Source of the DNA: Rhizophagus irregularis
Lineage: Eukaryota; Glomeromycota; Glomeromycetes; Glomerales; Glomeraceae
NCBI RefSeq assembly: GCF_026210795.1
Contig: NC_089430.1
Location: 5,208,001-5,272,000 of the forward strand
Direction of reading: 5' to 3'
DNA: 64,000 nucleotides
The notes under the pieces were generated by a model, which did no database searches, had not been told where the DNA came from, and saw only the letters and a program-made list of their open reading frames with translations. Below are positions 1 through 11,147 of the stretch, one piece after another. Both the position numbers and the translations under genes were made by a program. The first letter of the stretch is position 1. Each line of letters opens with the position of its first letter.

Positions 1-165
1 TTTAAGTTTAAACTAATTTTTGTTTGAACACTCAACTTCCACTTTCACTCTGTCTTCACATGCAACAGTTAAACTTTTGATTGATTTAATCTAACCCGCT
101 ATTTTGCAATTAAACTAGAAAGTTTCATATTTACGTTATCTATTATTGCACAAATTTTAAATTAA
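1..165. repeat. Left arm of a long-distance inverted repeat
   Basis: The first ~165 bases reappear in reverse complement at about 22041-22203. Shared landmarks are the stretches CTCTGTCTTCACAT and ATTTTGCAATTAAACTAGAA, with scattered differences. No coding potential is seen. It is either a dispersed repeat with two opposite copies or the termini of something larger; the window begins inside or at the edge of it. Confidence 0.75.
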
Positions 166-1221
166 ATGATAAAAACTTCATAAGAAATGAAATTAGCGTC
201 CACCAAATAATATCAGCTAGTATGATTGTGCGAAACGCAGTTTTTTCTAATTAATTTTGGCAAACTAAAGTTCTAAAATGAACTGAAAAAGAAGTTCAAA
301 AAATTGCGTATAGATCGAGTAGCTTCATTCCAGATCCCGTATTCATTATATCACTTTCATTATCAGATAGTTCAATCTTTTTTTATTTATTTTTCACGCA
401 AGCATCTTCAACGCTGGTGTGTGGAGTAGAGGTTTGCATTTGGGCATATTTTGAAACCCGGACCGGCCCAGACTCGGACAGATATTCTTATAAAATTGTG
501 TTTTCATGTTTTTATTGTTTGTTTTGAAAAAAGTTGTATATAATAATATACAGTGATTTCCAGCAAAATAAGATTTACATAGGACCCCCGAGAAATACTT
601 AAAAAGAGCGGTGCATAAAAAGGCAACAATACAGAGTTTGCGTAGAACGAACAAAAATAACGGGCAGATCCTTCCTTTCTTGGATAATTCCAGGCGGCAT
701 TATGTAATTCTGACACTGAAGGAACGCGTAGGGTCGGTAGGGATAAAGTAAACGATGATATGGCGTTCTTTTAGCCAAGTTAAATCAGTATAATTCTGGC
801 CTACTTATACATCTGGAGGAATACGGTATAACACCATACGTCTATTTACAGTAATCTGTAAAGTATAAAAAATAATAAAATAAATTTTTAATTTATAATA
901 TAAGGACATTACAGATTTACAACTTAAAACTTTATTTAACGTTATTCTCGGTCAAAAACCGCACTGCTGTTAATCACAATGTAAATAAATAAATTTGAAT
1001 CCCTCCATCTTATACTAAAAGTTATTAATTATAGTAAATATCTTGTAAACAAATATATATATATATATATACTGTATATATATATAAAGCTTGCTATTTT
1101 TAGATTAAGATAAATATTAAGTATGAGTAGAAAAGTAAAATTAATATAACAGAAGATAAACCTACCATCTAGAGAAAGTTTCATATGTATATTACAATAA
1201 ATTTGAATATTTTTTATTAAG

Positions 1222-1318
1222 CAATACCTGACGAACCATTGTTAATAATATTATCATTTTGCTCATCATAATCAACAGAATTTTCTGGTCCGGAAATATC
1301 ACCATCAATTTTAATTGA
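1222..1318 (-). pseudogene. Orphan 3' end of a kinase C-lobe exon
   Basis: Read on the minus strand, this fragment gives NSVDYDEQNDNIINNGSSG, matching the conserved end of the catalytic exons of the three large kinase genes (NSDDYYEQNDNIISKELSG in gene B). Even the TCAG/GTATTG splice donor that follows that exon is preserved. Nothing upstream of the fragment looks like a kinase domain, so this is a solo remnant. Together with the orphan copy of the kinase 5' flank at 5.9-8.35 kb it may mark the position of a lost fourth paralogue, the P450 gene now lying between the two relics (inference). Confidence 0.75.
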
Positions 1319-1602
1319 GAAGTATAAATTTGTAATGAATAGGTTCACACTTCACATGAAGAGCATTATTTAAGGATGAAATATGATTTTTTTTGCATTT
1401 GACGAATTAAATTTTACTGGAGATCGGAAAAGATATGATTTTTATTTTTAAAGTTTATTGACACGTTTTGCTTTTCTAAAAATAAAGAGGTTCGTAAAAA
1501 CAAGATTTTTTTACTTGTAAAAAATGCAATACACTTGTACGACCTAGAAAAAAATATTAAATATTTTATTAAAATAATGGATGGCATGATAAAAAAATTC
1601 AG

Positions 1603-1799
1603 TATAGTTAAAATTATACATGCCACCCAAATTATTTTGGACTGCCGTAATTATAAGTAAAATCCCAAATTCAATTATGGCATCCCAAATTATTTTGGCA
1701 CTTTACATAGTAAATTATATATAAACCGAATGAATTATGACATCCCAAATTATAATTATGGCATCCCAAAATAATTTGGGCAGCATGTATAGTTAAAAT
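1603..1799. mobile_element. MITE-like element with CCCAAATTATTTTGG inverted repeats
   Basis: Terminal inverted repeats of about 25 bp (ACATGCCACCCAAATTATTT and ACATGCTGCCCAAATTATTT, one reverse complemented) enclose ~125 bp containing further copies of a CATCCCAAATTA motif. A 12-bp direct repeat, TATAGTTAAAAT, lies at 1603-1614 and 1788-1799 and may be a target-site duplication. No ORF is present. It is non-autonomous by appearance; the superfamily is unclear. Confidence 0.5.
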
Positions 1800-2231
1800 A
1801 ATCTTTTTTGATTTCGATTATTATTGTGAAAAACTGAAAAGGTCTAAGGAATTAATGATTAATCTCACACGCTTATAAAAAAATGTAAAAAGGGACTTTG
1901 AAAAAAATAATGACTAATTTTAAATATTAAACAAGGATTAAGGAATTATTGCGTCGATAATTTTATTGTCTATGTTACTTAATAATGTAATATAATTACT
2001 GCGCAGTAGATCATGAGGGCTCCTGCGCCAATGGATGCGGATTGGCCATCGGAACGTGCATATGACTTTACAGCAATCAACCCGGGACTTGTATTTAATA
2101 AATCACGATGACGAAAAATAAAAATTGATTCTTTAATCCCCTGTCGCACTAAGTGTCACTCATGATCACCTTCATACTAATTTTTAAAAATTGCGCAAAA
2201 TAGTTGAATGACACGCTCCAGGAGATTACCC

Positions 2232-2304
2232 ATTTATTTCATGGAAGGGGTTTTTTCCCTAAGGGAAAAAAATCATATTATTCCATACTCCCCATGAAAT
2301 AAAT
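2232..2304. repeat. Nested perfect inverted repeats (cruciform-capable)
   Basis: An outer 13-bp arm (ATTTATTTCATGG, 2232-2244) pairs with CCATGAAATAAAT at 2292-2304. Nested inside is a 10-bp perfect palindrome arm, TTTTTTCCCT with AGGGAAAAAA, at about 2251-2271. It could be a small foldback element or a terminator-like hairpin; no gene ends next to it, so a foldback element is favoured. Confidence 0.5.
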
Positions 2305-2765
2305 AGTACTAATCATACTTCTTTTTCAGCCATTTCCGATCGCTGCAGAAGCCATTCAAATCCCCAACGCTCACAATCCTAACAAATCATATTCAAAATC
2401 TTTGAACTCATTATCCTTACACTTATTATCTTCATTTTTTTTTTAGTCATGAATAATTTTGTTACACTTTATAATTGTAATATGTAATAATCTTAAAATA
2501 TTTCGCAAGAATTAATGTCTTTATTGTAAAATTAATTAATAAATCGCAAAATTGAATAATAATTTGAAAATTTTATATAATATGATTTTTAAATATTTTA
2601 TAATGTTTGCATATAAAGATATAATTTTTTTTAATCTATTTTTTATTCATAAGGATATTACAAACAGGATTTTGAATTTCGTGACTATATTTTTCAGGAC
2701 TGTGAGTGTCGGGTTTTGTGTTATAACAGGATTCTGATCGTTGAAATTTCGTAGTAAATCCGATC

Positions 2766-3140
2766 GCTGCAGTAAAAAAAAAAATTTTTTTTTGGTTTTT
2801 TTTTTCTCTCCAGTTTTTTCTTTGATGGTTATACTGAATTTATTTAATTTCTTATTAAACCAAAATTTTATTTTTTTTTGGATGTTTCTTTAACGGTTAA
2901 ACCGAGATAACGGTTAAACCAGAATTAATTTTTTTTTTCTTTCTTTTGAAAACCGTATTTTTTTTAACTTATATTTTTTTTATTTTTTTCTCTTTTTCCG
3001 GTTTTTGAAAACCAGATTTATTATTTTTTCATTCTCTCCAGTTTTTAAAAATCTTTTTTTTTTTGCGTTTTTTTAAACCAGATTCTTAATTAAAAAAAAA
3101 TTATTTTTCTTTCTTTGTTTTTTTTTTTGTTCTTTTTCCC
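2766..3140. repeat. T-rich low-complexity block with repeated CAGTTTTT/AACCGG motifs
   Basis: Long T runs are interrupted by repeated short motifs such as CTCCAGTTTTT, GGTTAAACC and CGGTTTTTGAAAACC, some self-complementary. Similar blocks occur at about 6960-7400 and 8380-8620. No coding capacity is believable here. Confidence 0.6.
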
Positions 3141-3305
3141 TACAGGTTTGAATTAGTTGATCGGATTGACGTCACGCTACTGCGTTTATGGGGTAAAATT
3201 TATCACATGAAATTGTAAGGGAGATCTTGTATAAAATATTGACGATCTTGAATCAAAATCAAATTTAGAATGACGTTATGTAATTTAAATATCAAGTGAT
3301 CGATC

Positions 3306-3314
3306 ATATATAAA
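3306..3314 (+). promoter_or_regulatory. Candidate TATA box of the P450 gene
   Basis: TATATAAAA lies about 120 bp upstream of the P450 start codon, with an A-rich leader (3338-3420) between. This is the placement expected of a fungal TATA box. No transcription start can be read from sequence alone. Confidence 0.4.
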
Positions 3315-3435
3315 ATGATTTTCTCACAAATACAAAAAAAAAAAAACATAAATATCCTAAATTAAAGTAGCTATTTAGCAACAAAAAAAAAAAAATAAAA
3401 AAAAAAATAAATGAAAAAAGAAGAGAAACGTCAAG

Positions 3436-5146
3436 ATGATTTTTAAACCATTTGAAAATTTTGAAATTAATGATTTTATTTTACCACTCTTTACAATATA
3501 TGTCGCATATTATTATTATAGATATTTTACTCGTGTTAATCCCTTACCTGGCCCTTTCCCATTACCATTAATTGGTACTTTTCCTTATGTTATTTGGTTT
3601 AGATTGATTAAAAAAGATGCCACAATGTTTTTTAAATTTTGTTACGATAAATATGGTGATATATATGAGACTAATAATTTTGTTCGATGCATAGTTTTGT
3701 GTCGAACAGAATATATTGAAGATTTATCATCATCAAAAAGTAAACTTGAGATGAGATGTCCAGATTATGAAGGATTAAAAGAATTGGGAGTTGTAGGAAA
3801 AGGAATAACTTACAATAATAATTTTAACTCGTGGACATTTAATCGTCATTTTTTTAATCAAGCTATTTTGTCACCGAAGTTCACTAACGAGGTTATTGAT
3901 TGGACAAACGAACTTTTCAATGAATTAGAAAGTTATTGGAATAGATTATTTCTTAAAGAAGAAATTATTAAAGAAAATAAAAATAAATTGGATTTTATTC
4001 AATGGTTTAGTCATTATAAAAATGATATGATTATTAAATTATTAACTGGTGAAAGATCTTATTCAATGGAAGGTTATTTTATTACTCTTAATAATAAAAT
4101 ATCTGATCATCAATCAACAAGAATCAAAGATTCTGCGAAATTATTTCAAGCAATTTATAAATTTCAAATGAGTTATTTCATCTTTTTCGTATTTCCTTCT
4201 TTTTTACGACATCATGTTCCATTTTTTAAAAATATAGCGAATGATATACTTCAAAAATTAGATTTTATCAATCAAAAATTGGATGCAATTATTAAGAGAC
4301 GTAGACAAGAAATTGAAGATACACCATTGAATGAATCCTTACCTCATGATATATTAACATCGATGATTATCAAAAATACACTTCGTGATGGTAATTATAT
4401 CGAAACTGGTGCTAATAGATTTATGTCTGACAGTGAAATTCGCGTCAATTTACTCGATGGAATTATTGGTGGCACTTATAAAGTAAATTTTTAAATAATT
4501 TTTAAATAATTTTAAATTATTGAAATTTAATATAAATGCACTTAAAATTATATTAACAATTCTTTTATTTCTAATATAGTCTGCAAATATGCTTTCATTC
4601 ATTATCTATTATATTGCACATCATCCAATTGTGAAAATGAAAATGTTAGAAGAAATTGATAATATATTTCAAGGTGATACAATTCGACCAATTACTAAAG
4701 ATGATTTTTATAATTTAAAATACTGTGAAGCAATTGTAAAAGAAGTAGCTCGAATTTTCCCAATCATGTACTCGAATATAAGATATATTGATGAACCTAA
4801 AGAAATAGCAGGATATCAATGGCCAGCTGGTATAACATTTCTAGCTAACATTAAAGCTATTCATAATAAAGATGATTATTGGGAAGAACCTAATAAATTT
4901 AATCCTGATAGATGGATGGATGAAAATTTTGAACCAAAGAAGGATTCTTTTATAATGTTTGGTACAGGTTTAAGATTATGTCCAGGAAGAAAGTTAGCAA
5001 TGATTGAATTAGTTTGTTTGATGGCTTTATTGTTTAGAAAATATGATATTAATTTAGTAGATATGAATTCTCCTGTTAAAACTAAATGTGATGGTCTTTT
5101 AGTTTGTTGTGTCGAATTATTAGTTGAAATTAAACCAAGAAATTGA
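3436..5146 (+). CDS. Cytochrome P450 monooxygenase, two exons, atypical I-helix
   Basis: Exons 3436-4482 and 4580-5146, joined by a 97-nt GTAAAT...ATAG phase-0 intron, give 537 residues, a usual length for a microsomal P450. In order: a membrane anchor around residues 14-31, a proline hinge PLPGPFPLP (37-45), helix-C WTFNR (133-137), I-helix GGTYKS (345-350), K-helix EVAR (404-407), a PDRW element, and the haem loop FGTGLRLCPG with ligand Cys483. The expected role is haem-thiolate oxidation of a lipophilic substrate at the ER with a P450 reductase. The I-helix normally reads A/G-G-x-D/E-T-T/S; here Tyr and Lys replace the acid and the threonine used for oxygen activation, at residues next to the intron. 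Substrate and CYP family cannot be assigned. Confidence 0.9.
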
Positions 5147-5924
5147 TTTTCTTATAATTAAAAAAAGTATGGATTATAGAATAGCGATAGCATTATGTAA
5201 GTAGTTAGTAAATTATTTTCGTCAATATAATCATTTTTTAACTACGTGAAAATTATTGATATGAAAAATCAATATAATTGTTTTTTTAACTACACAAAAG
5301 TCACATGTGACAGATAGTGCGTGACAAATGGGATTTTGCAGATGCCCATGAAAAATGGATTTTCGCGCAACGCGAACGGTTGCAATATCGACGTAAATAC
5401 ATACATCGTATCAATAAAGTATCTATCTAAATACAAACAAAATATAAAAACCAAACTATCTAAACCTAAACACACTATGCTACATAAAACTCAGCGACAC
5501 CACGCTTTTTGTGTCTTTTTTGTTTTAGTGCAAAAGTCTGAATCCTTATTTACCATACCAGATACTGTAAATAACTTGATTAACGCATTTCATTCCTCAG
5601 TATTTTTTCCATCAATTTTACCAATACTCTTTCTTACTAATCTCTATGGCCTATGCGGCTGTTATATCGTTGACACACTCTCCCTGAGCGGACCGTTCGA
5701 ATAACAAATTTTGGCGTCGAAACTAAACTCCCATGCTTTATCATCCCGTGACTACATAAATCTAATCTATTTAATCTATTTTCTGACAAATCAAAAACTT
5801 TTACCTAACACAATATTCTGGAATTTTAACCCTAAACTTTTATTTACTCTTTCTAAACTAACTCAAACTTATCTTATACTAACTAATCCGGTTTTCCAGG
5901 CTCACTGCTAAATTTGATCGTCAA
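5147..5924 (+). other. Region with an unrecognised 127-codon ORF; probably mobile-element debris
   Basis: Downstream of the P450, 5321-5704 is open for 127 codons and is followed by another open stretch to 5911. The plus strand is pyrimidine-biased and less AT-rich than its surroundings, with repeated CTAAAC-type triplets. I recognise no domain, and no promoter-like context is obvious. It more likely represents a fragment of a repeat than a gene. Confidence 0.3.
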
Positions 5925-6340
5925 CACGTGATTTACTGCGGTTGTTGGCGACCTAAATAAAATTAGCTGTTACACATAATTCTTGGCAATCAGCGATTTG
6001 TTACTCCAGTGCATAAATAATTATGCGCTACATAGCACGACTTTTGCATTAGACTGGTGTTAAAAAAGAATGAACGCAGTAAAGTCACTAGCTCTGTCAT
6101 ACTTTCCATTTAAAAAAAATCACAAATTCGGGTTGGCAGACATAAGTATAAATTGAATATTTAGGTGTAAAACTGATAGAATTAAATATTTCGCTTTATT
6201 TAGATTTCTGAAAAATGTGATAATTATGTTTAATGGTAATTTTCTCTGTTCTCAGTATTCTAAAAAAAATAAACTGAAACATTATGTGAATGGCAGAGTA
6301 GCAAAATATGTGTAACCAATCCTCTATCATTCTATAACGC
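5925..6340 (-). repeat. Orphan copy of the kinase 5' flank, part 1
   Basis: The stretch matches the sequence upstream of genes B (near 32830) and C (near 46330): shared blocks include ACACAGAATTCTTGGCAA-like sequence (here TAATTCTTGGCAATCAGCGA), CTCTGTCATACTTTCCATT and GTGTAACCAATCCT. No kinase gene lies on its left, so this flank has lost its gene. The copy is split by a T-rich insertion and resumes at 7795. Confidence 0.65.
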
Positions 6341-7794
6341 GAAACGCGTGATACTGTACACCTGCGCCATGTAAATTTTCGTGGCTAATCTAATGCCGGT
6401 CGTTCAGGACAATGCGATCGGCTGCCATTTAAGATTTCATAATGAACAGGACACTTGGCAAATTTTTATGTCGAAAGTACGAAATTAGCTGTAATTAATA
6501 ATTTTTCTTTAATTACTTTTTTTTGGTCTTCCTTTAAGACCGACCGATTTTTTTAATTTAATAATTTTTTATCGGTCTTTTTATAGACATCATTTTTCGA
6601 ATTTTTTTTCCCGCGTTTTTTCTTTTTTAGTCCTGTTGTAGACCAAATTTGACCATGTCCAATCCAGGCAATCCTTACCATCGGCTTAAATTGTCGGCCC
6701 AATCTAATAATGCCCTAAGACTGTACCAACGATGATCTCCTAATTTAGGTCGATGGTGAGGTTTGGAACATGGTTTGATTTGGTCTACAACAGACCGTTC
6801 GATTTTTTTTATTAACCCCATCTAGATTAAACTTCTATATAAATAATTTGAATTGTGTAACACAGAAAAACGGGATATGTCTGCACCTGATATATTCATC
6901 AAATCCAGTTAATGAAATTTGATCAAAAATCGAAAAAAGTAAAAAGTTTTCTTAATAATCATTTGTTTTCTTGGCCATTTTTAAGCCTATTCTCTTAGAA
7001 TGATGCAATTGGCAGAATATTTTTTAATTTTCCTTTTCAGTATTTTTTTCCAAAATTTTTTTTTTCGAAAAGAAACCATTTTTTGGTTTTTGTTCTTTTT
7101 CCAAACTGAAAAATTTTTTTCAAATTTTTTTTTCGATTTTTTTCAAACTTTCCTTTTTCGGTTTGCTTTTTTTCAGCTTGATTTTTATTTTAAACCTGAA
7201 AAAAATTTTTTTCAACTTCCTATTTCGGTTTGGTCTTTATTCTAAAACCGAAATTTTTTTTTCAAACTTTCCTTTTTTCGGTTTGGTCTTTTTTTAAACC
7301 GAAATTTTTTTTTCAAGTTTTTTATTTTTTTAAAACTGATTTTTCTATATAATTTTTTTTTTATTTTTATATATTTTTTTTAGTTTTTTTAGACTTGAAA
7401 CTAGATCATTGGTCGGATTGTGCTGCGGTGTTATGGTAAGCACCTTTTTTCTGATTCTTATTTTTTAATGATAATTTTTTTCCTAATTTTTTTGTTAATT
7501 TTTATTTTTCATTTAGGTTAGATCAAGGCCATCGCTGTAATATAATCATTTTTTTATTTGAATACATATGGTTCGCATGATTTTTTTAGTTAGAAAATAT
7601 ATATCCAGCCAAATAAAAAAATAAAATTGATAATTTATAATATCTGAATTTCTCAAAAATGATTTATTATTATATCATTAATTCTATTGCAACGCAACAG
7701 GTTACAGCTAGTATGGAAATTAAATGTTTAAAAAAAAGTTTTTTTATTATTTTATAATGACACTGTTTTTTTTAAATGGTAATTATTGTATCTT
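6341..7794. repeat. T-rich insertion with GGTCTT/AAGACC and AAACCGAA hairpin motifs
   Basis: The stretch interrupts the flank repeat. It includes a GC-richer patch (6345-6430), repeated complementary motifs (GGTCTTCCTTTAAGACC near 6530), a block of TTTTTTCAAACTT/CGGTTTGGTCTT repeats (6960-7340), and ends near the motif GCAACGCAACAGGTTACAGC followed by TAGTAT at 7689-7715. The same end motif recurs at about 17965-17998. It may be a non-autonomous element; I see no coding capacity. Confidence 0.5.
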
Positions 7795-8350
7795 TGTTTC
7801 AGGATTGATGGATACTATATAATATATTTTTTATTAAGATAAAAGTCATTGTTTAATAGCTACATTATTACTGTTCACTTAAATGTTTTTCATTTTCATT
7901 TTTTTTATTTGAAAAAACAATTCTTTTTGTAAAAACAGAAGAAAAAATTTGGTTCGTATTGTTCGCGCTTATATTTTCCATTTATGTTCAAGACACTGTT
8001 TCTGGATACATGAGCCCGCAGTAGAAATATTTAATGAAATAGACGAGGTTAAAATGTTATATTTAACGAAATAGGCTTAGACTTTTTTTCTTTTACTTTT
8101 ATCATAGGTAATAGTCATATAAATAATTAATATTTTATTTTATTCTCAAAATTTTAATTTATTAATTTTCCAAAAAATCTCTTTTTTAATGTATCGGTAT
8201 TTTGTACTCTTTTATATTTATTTTTTTATTAAAAATTATAAAACTTTAATACAAGAAATTATTTTTTTTCGCCTTACGCAAAAAAATAGTAATAATTCTA
8301 ATAATTATATATAATCTATATATAATTAAAAATAATTTGGATTAATCAGC
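7795..8350 (-). repeat. Orphan copy of the kinase 5' flank, part 2
   Basis: Homologous to 33190-33760 and 46735-47660: shared blocks include GATGGATACTATATAATATA, AAGATAAAAGTCATTG, GAAGAAAAAA(T/C)(T/C)TGGTTCGT and CCGCAGTAGAAATATTTA. There are no ORFs. With part 1 it forms a fourth copy of the duplicated flank. Confidence 0.65.
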
Positions 8351-9452
8351 CGCAGCAGACCACATATCTAAGTTACCTTTTATACCTTTTTTTTACCAGG
8401 TCTTATACTGAATTTAATTAGTTTTTGTTTTCAGTTTTTTTTTTTAATACCAAAAGATTTTTTTAATATTTTTTTTTATTTTTCAGTTTAACCTTAAAAA
8501 TTAATTTTTTTTTTTAATTAGTATTTTTATTTTCAGTTTTTTTCGCTCAAATCTTTTTTGTCAGTATTTTTTATTAATTATTTCGTCTTTTTGATCACTT
8601 GACCGAAATTTTTTTGGAGAAAAAAAATATATAACTAAAAGTTAAAATGAAGTCTCTTCACACAATTACCCAGTTTACCATCAAGAAACATCTTTTTATA
8701 ATAAAAATCCTACAAGAAGAGACGGAAAATAAAATTTAATTTTACGAAAATATAGACAAAACGCAAACAGTGATCGACCCGGAGAATGAAAATTCCATCT
8801 TAAGGTTCAAAATTCTAAAGAAAATAGCTCACGAAAAAGAGAAATGAAAGTGGAAAAAAGAATTTGAAGATCGATGAAGAGATTCTAAAAAGAAAGAAAA
8901 TGAGTATGTGCGAAATAATTTAATTTTATATTTTTTATTTAATTTAATAAATATTAAAATATGATGAAAAATTTTTGCATGATTCATATCGATATAGATA
9001 ATTGAAATAGTGATACTATTTTTATGTTATATTCTTTAATTGTATACTCAATAAACGTATTTATATTGCAAATATTTTTAATAATGAAAGGAAAAAATAA
9101 TATTTCTATAAATAAATCATTGATATAATAATAATTGAATAAATTAAAAATAATAACATAAAGTCCAATAATAGAAGGTACATTTATATTCATCACCAAG
9201 AATTCACTTTTATAATGGAGGTCGATGATTCAGTTAGATCGGTTAGGACCTCGAAATATATATATATAAAGGTCAGAAGTAACCAAAAAAGTTTTTTACC
9301 GCATTTAGGGCCGGAATTATGATAATTTCGGTTAGTATCCAAAAAAGATAGATTTCAATAGTTATTATCTATAAAAGGAAAGATTTTCATAATTAGTTGT
9401 TCAGTTTTTCGCGTATATTTCGAGGTAATGAATAGACAAGCGTCCGTCATTA
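8351..9452. other. Intergenic, nothing recognised
   Basis: Contains a T-rich block (8380-8620), a purine-rich stretch (8640-8910) with a 29-codon ORF of no recognisable family, and a patch near 9300-9340 with GGCCGGAATTATGATAATTTC of the kind repeated elsewhere in the window (15.9, 34.9, 38.9 kb). No gene is supported. Confidence 0.6.
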
Positions 9453-10141
9453 GGGTGAGACGTCGCCTAATTAATCAAAGCTATGTCAGCAACATTGATT
9501 ATTTTACTATAATCAGATTTTTCATGTTACACGGATCAATTTTTTTTAAATTTTTAAATTTGTCCGTTAAGCAAATTTTAAACGATCACTTTTAACGTAA
9601 AATTAAATTATTTTTGACCAAATAAATTATCAAATAATATGTTTGCTTTTCTTCACGATCATTATCTTCAATATTTTCCTGAATAGCATCATATTAACAA
9701 TTGACACATTTAAAATGTTTCACCGCATGATGAAAACATGGGTTTACCTTCAAATTTTTATGACAAGTCTATAAATGGTTTAAAAACAAAGTTACGTTCA
9801 AATATTTCTCTTTATCATATAAAACTTTAAAGATTTGGTGCTTTATTAGTTCAAATTTTCTTTTAAGCAAATATATCAAATCATTTTTAAAACCTTTGTA
9901 AAAAAAAAAAACGTAATTACTTTGAGATGGCTCTTAAGAACAGTTTTCAACCAAAAGAAAGTTGAAAAATGTACACAATATTCGCAAGAAACTTTTAGAG
10001 TCTTGAGTTTTATTTCATAATAAATTATTGTAAAAAAGTTTATTTAATAAATTTTATAGTTTTGCATAGTATAAAATCTGATTATAGTAATATAATCAAT
10101 GTTGCTGACATAGTTTTGATTAATTAGGCGACGTCTCACCC
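9453..10141. mobile_element. 689-bp MITE with ~70-bp TIRs and TA target duplication
   Basis: The left end GGGTGAGACGTCGCCTAATT and its reverse complement at the right end (10071-10141) form inverted repeats of ~70 bp with only a few mismatches. Both ends are flanked by TA (9451-9452 and 10142-10143), the target duplication typical of Tc1/mariner-type elements. The interior has no transposase ORF, so the element is non-autonomous. The near-identity of the arms suggests relatively recent activity (inference). Confidence 0.8.
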
Positions 10142-10407
10142 TAGTACGTCATGTACAACAATAGTTTTACATTAAATCTTTTCATTGTTTCAAGATCTAT
10201 TATTATAAAATCATATTCCACTCACGTTAGGTATACAACCTTATTACAAAATTATTTTACCAATGCTCAAATCTAATCAACAATATTTTAGCAAGATGGT
10301 TTTTGATGGATTTAAGTAATCAGTATTGCATTATTCAATTTCAGATTTTCAGAATAATAAATCGCGCTATTACATATAGTAATAATGTAAATCTGTAGAT
10401 TGAAACC

Positions 10408-10530
10408 CCAATAAAAAAGGTTTGTGCTAAATTTGTGCCAAACGGACTATAAAATTCGAACAAATTCTAAACAAATATCGTATGATTAACCCATTTGGCA
10501 CAAATTTAGCACAAACTTTTCTCATAGGGA
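10408..10530. mobile_element. Small foldback element, GTTTGTGCTAAATTTGTGCC arms
   Basis: Arms of roughly 35-40 bp, sharing GTTTGTGCTAAATTTGTGCC and then AAA, face each other around a ~45-bp spacer (10416-10445 against 10491-10520). There is no ORF. The length and fold-back structure suggest a tiny MITE; a target duplication was not identified. Confidence 0.6.
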
Positions 10531-11147
10531 ATGATAAAACTCTTGTTTTTAGTTTTTCAAATATGGTAAACAAATTTTTTAGAAGCTGGTTTATTTTCAA
10601 ATTTTAGTCAAGTAATGTCATTATTTCACATTATTATATATTATTTAAGAGTAGCAAGTTTCTAAAGGACTTTTTCGAACCAGGCAATGTATTGTGTTAG
10701 TTCCATTATCACATAAAACATGTAAGTTAATAAGCGCAAAATGTTAATAAATATTATAATTGCAAAATATCAGCAAGAAAAATATCAGCAAGTTAATTTT
10801 TAAATTTACAATAATAAATACTTTTTGCATTAAATTTATTCTTTTATCGCACTCTATATTTTAAAAATTTAAATAGTTATTTATTTAATCAATTAATACA
10901 AACATATATAATTAAATATGAAGTCATTATGACTTAAAATCCTACCTAACATAATTTTTATAGTATATGTAAAAAAAAAATTGCAGTTCAAATAATTCAA
11001 ATAATTATAGGAAAAAAAAATTAATTGACTATCTATCTCCTGAAAGCCGATGTTATGCAAAATTTTGGTAAATTTTTTTTGAAAAAAAAAAAATAATAAT
11101 TTTATAATTCAGCAAAAAACTAAATAAAGATATATATAATTATAATT
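10531..11147. repeat. 3' flank of kinase gene A, shared with gene C
   Basis: From about 10910 the sequence (CATTATGACTTAAAAT, then AACATAATT and an A-run followed by TTGC(A/G)(G/A)TTCAAATAATT) matches about 39620-39720 downstream of gene C. The A/C segmental duplication therefore extends past the stop codons. The part before 10910 is AT-rich, with nothing recognised. Confidence 0.6.

Larger units (their letters stand above)
166..3435. other. AT-rich intergenic region upstream of the P450 gene
   Basis: No convincing gene is present. The stretch holds an (AT)n tract near 1050-1085, a kinase 3'-end relic, a MITE-like element, a compound hairpin and a T-rich block, each listed separately. Around 395-480 is a GC-richer patch (CCGGACCGGCCCAGACTCGG) resembling GC-rich repeat patches near 35040 and 37290. 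Short ORFs here are low-complexity and look random. Confidence 0.7.

Noticed and set aside
7000-7245. 81-codon Phe-rich plus-strand ORF
   Set aside because: Encoded by T-rich low-complexity repeats; composition and the repetitive FFF/KF pattern reflect poly-T tracts, not a protein.
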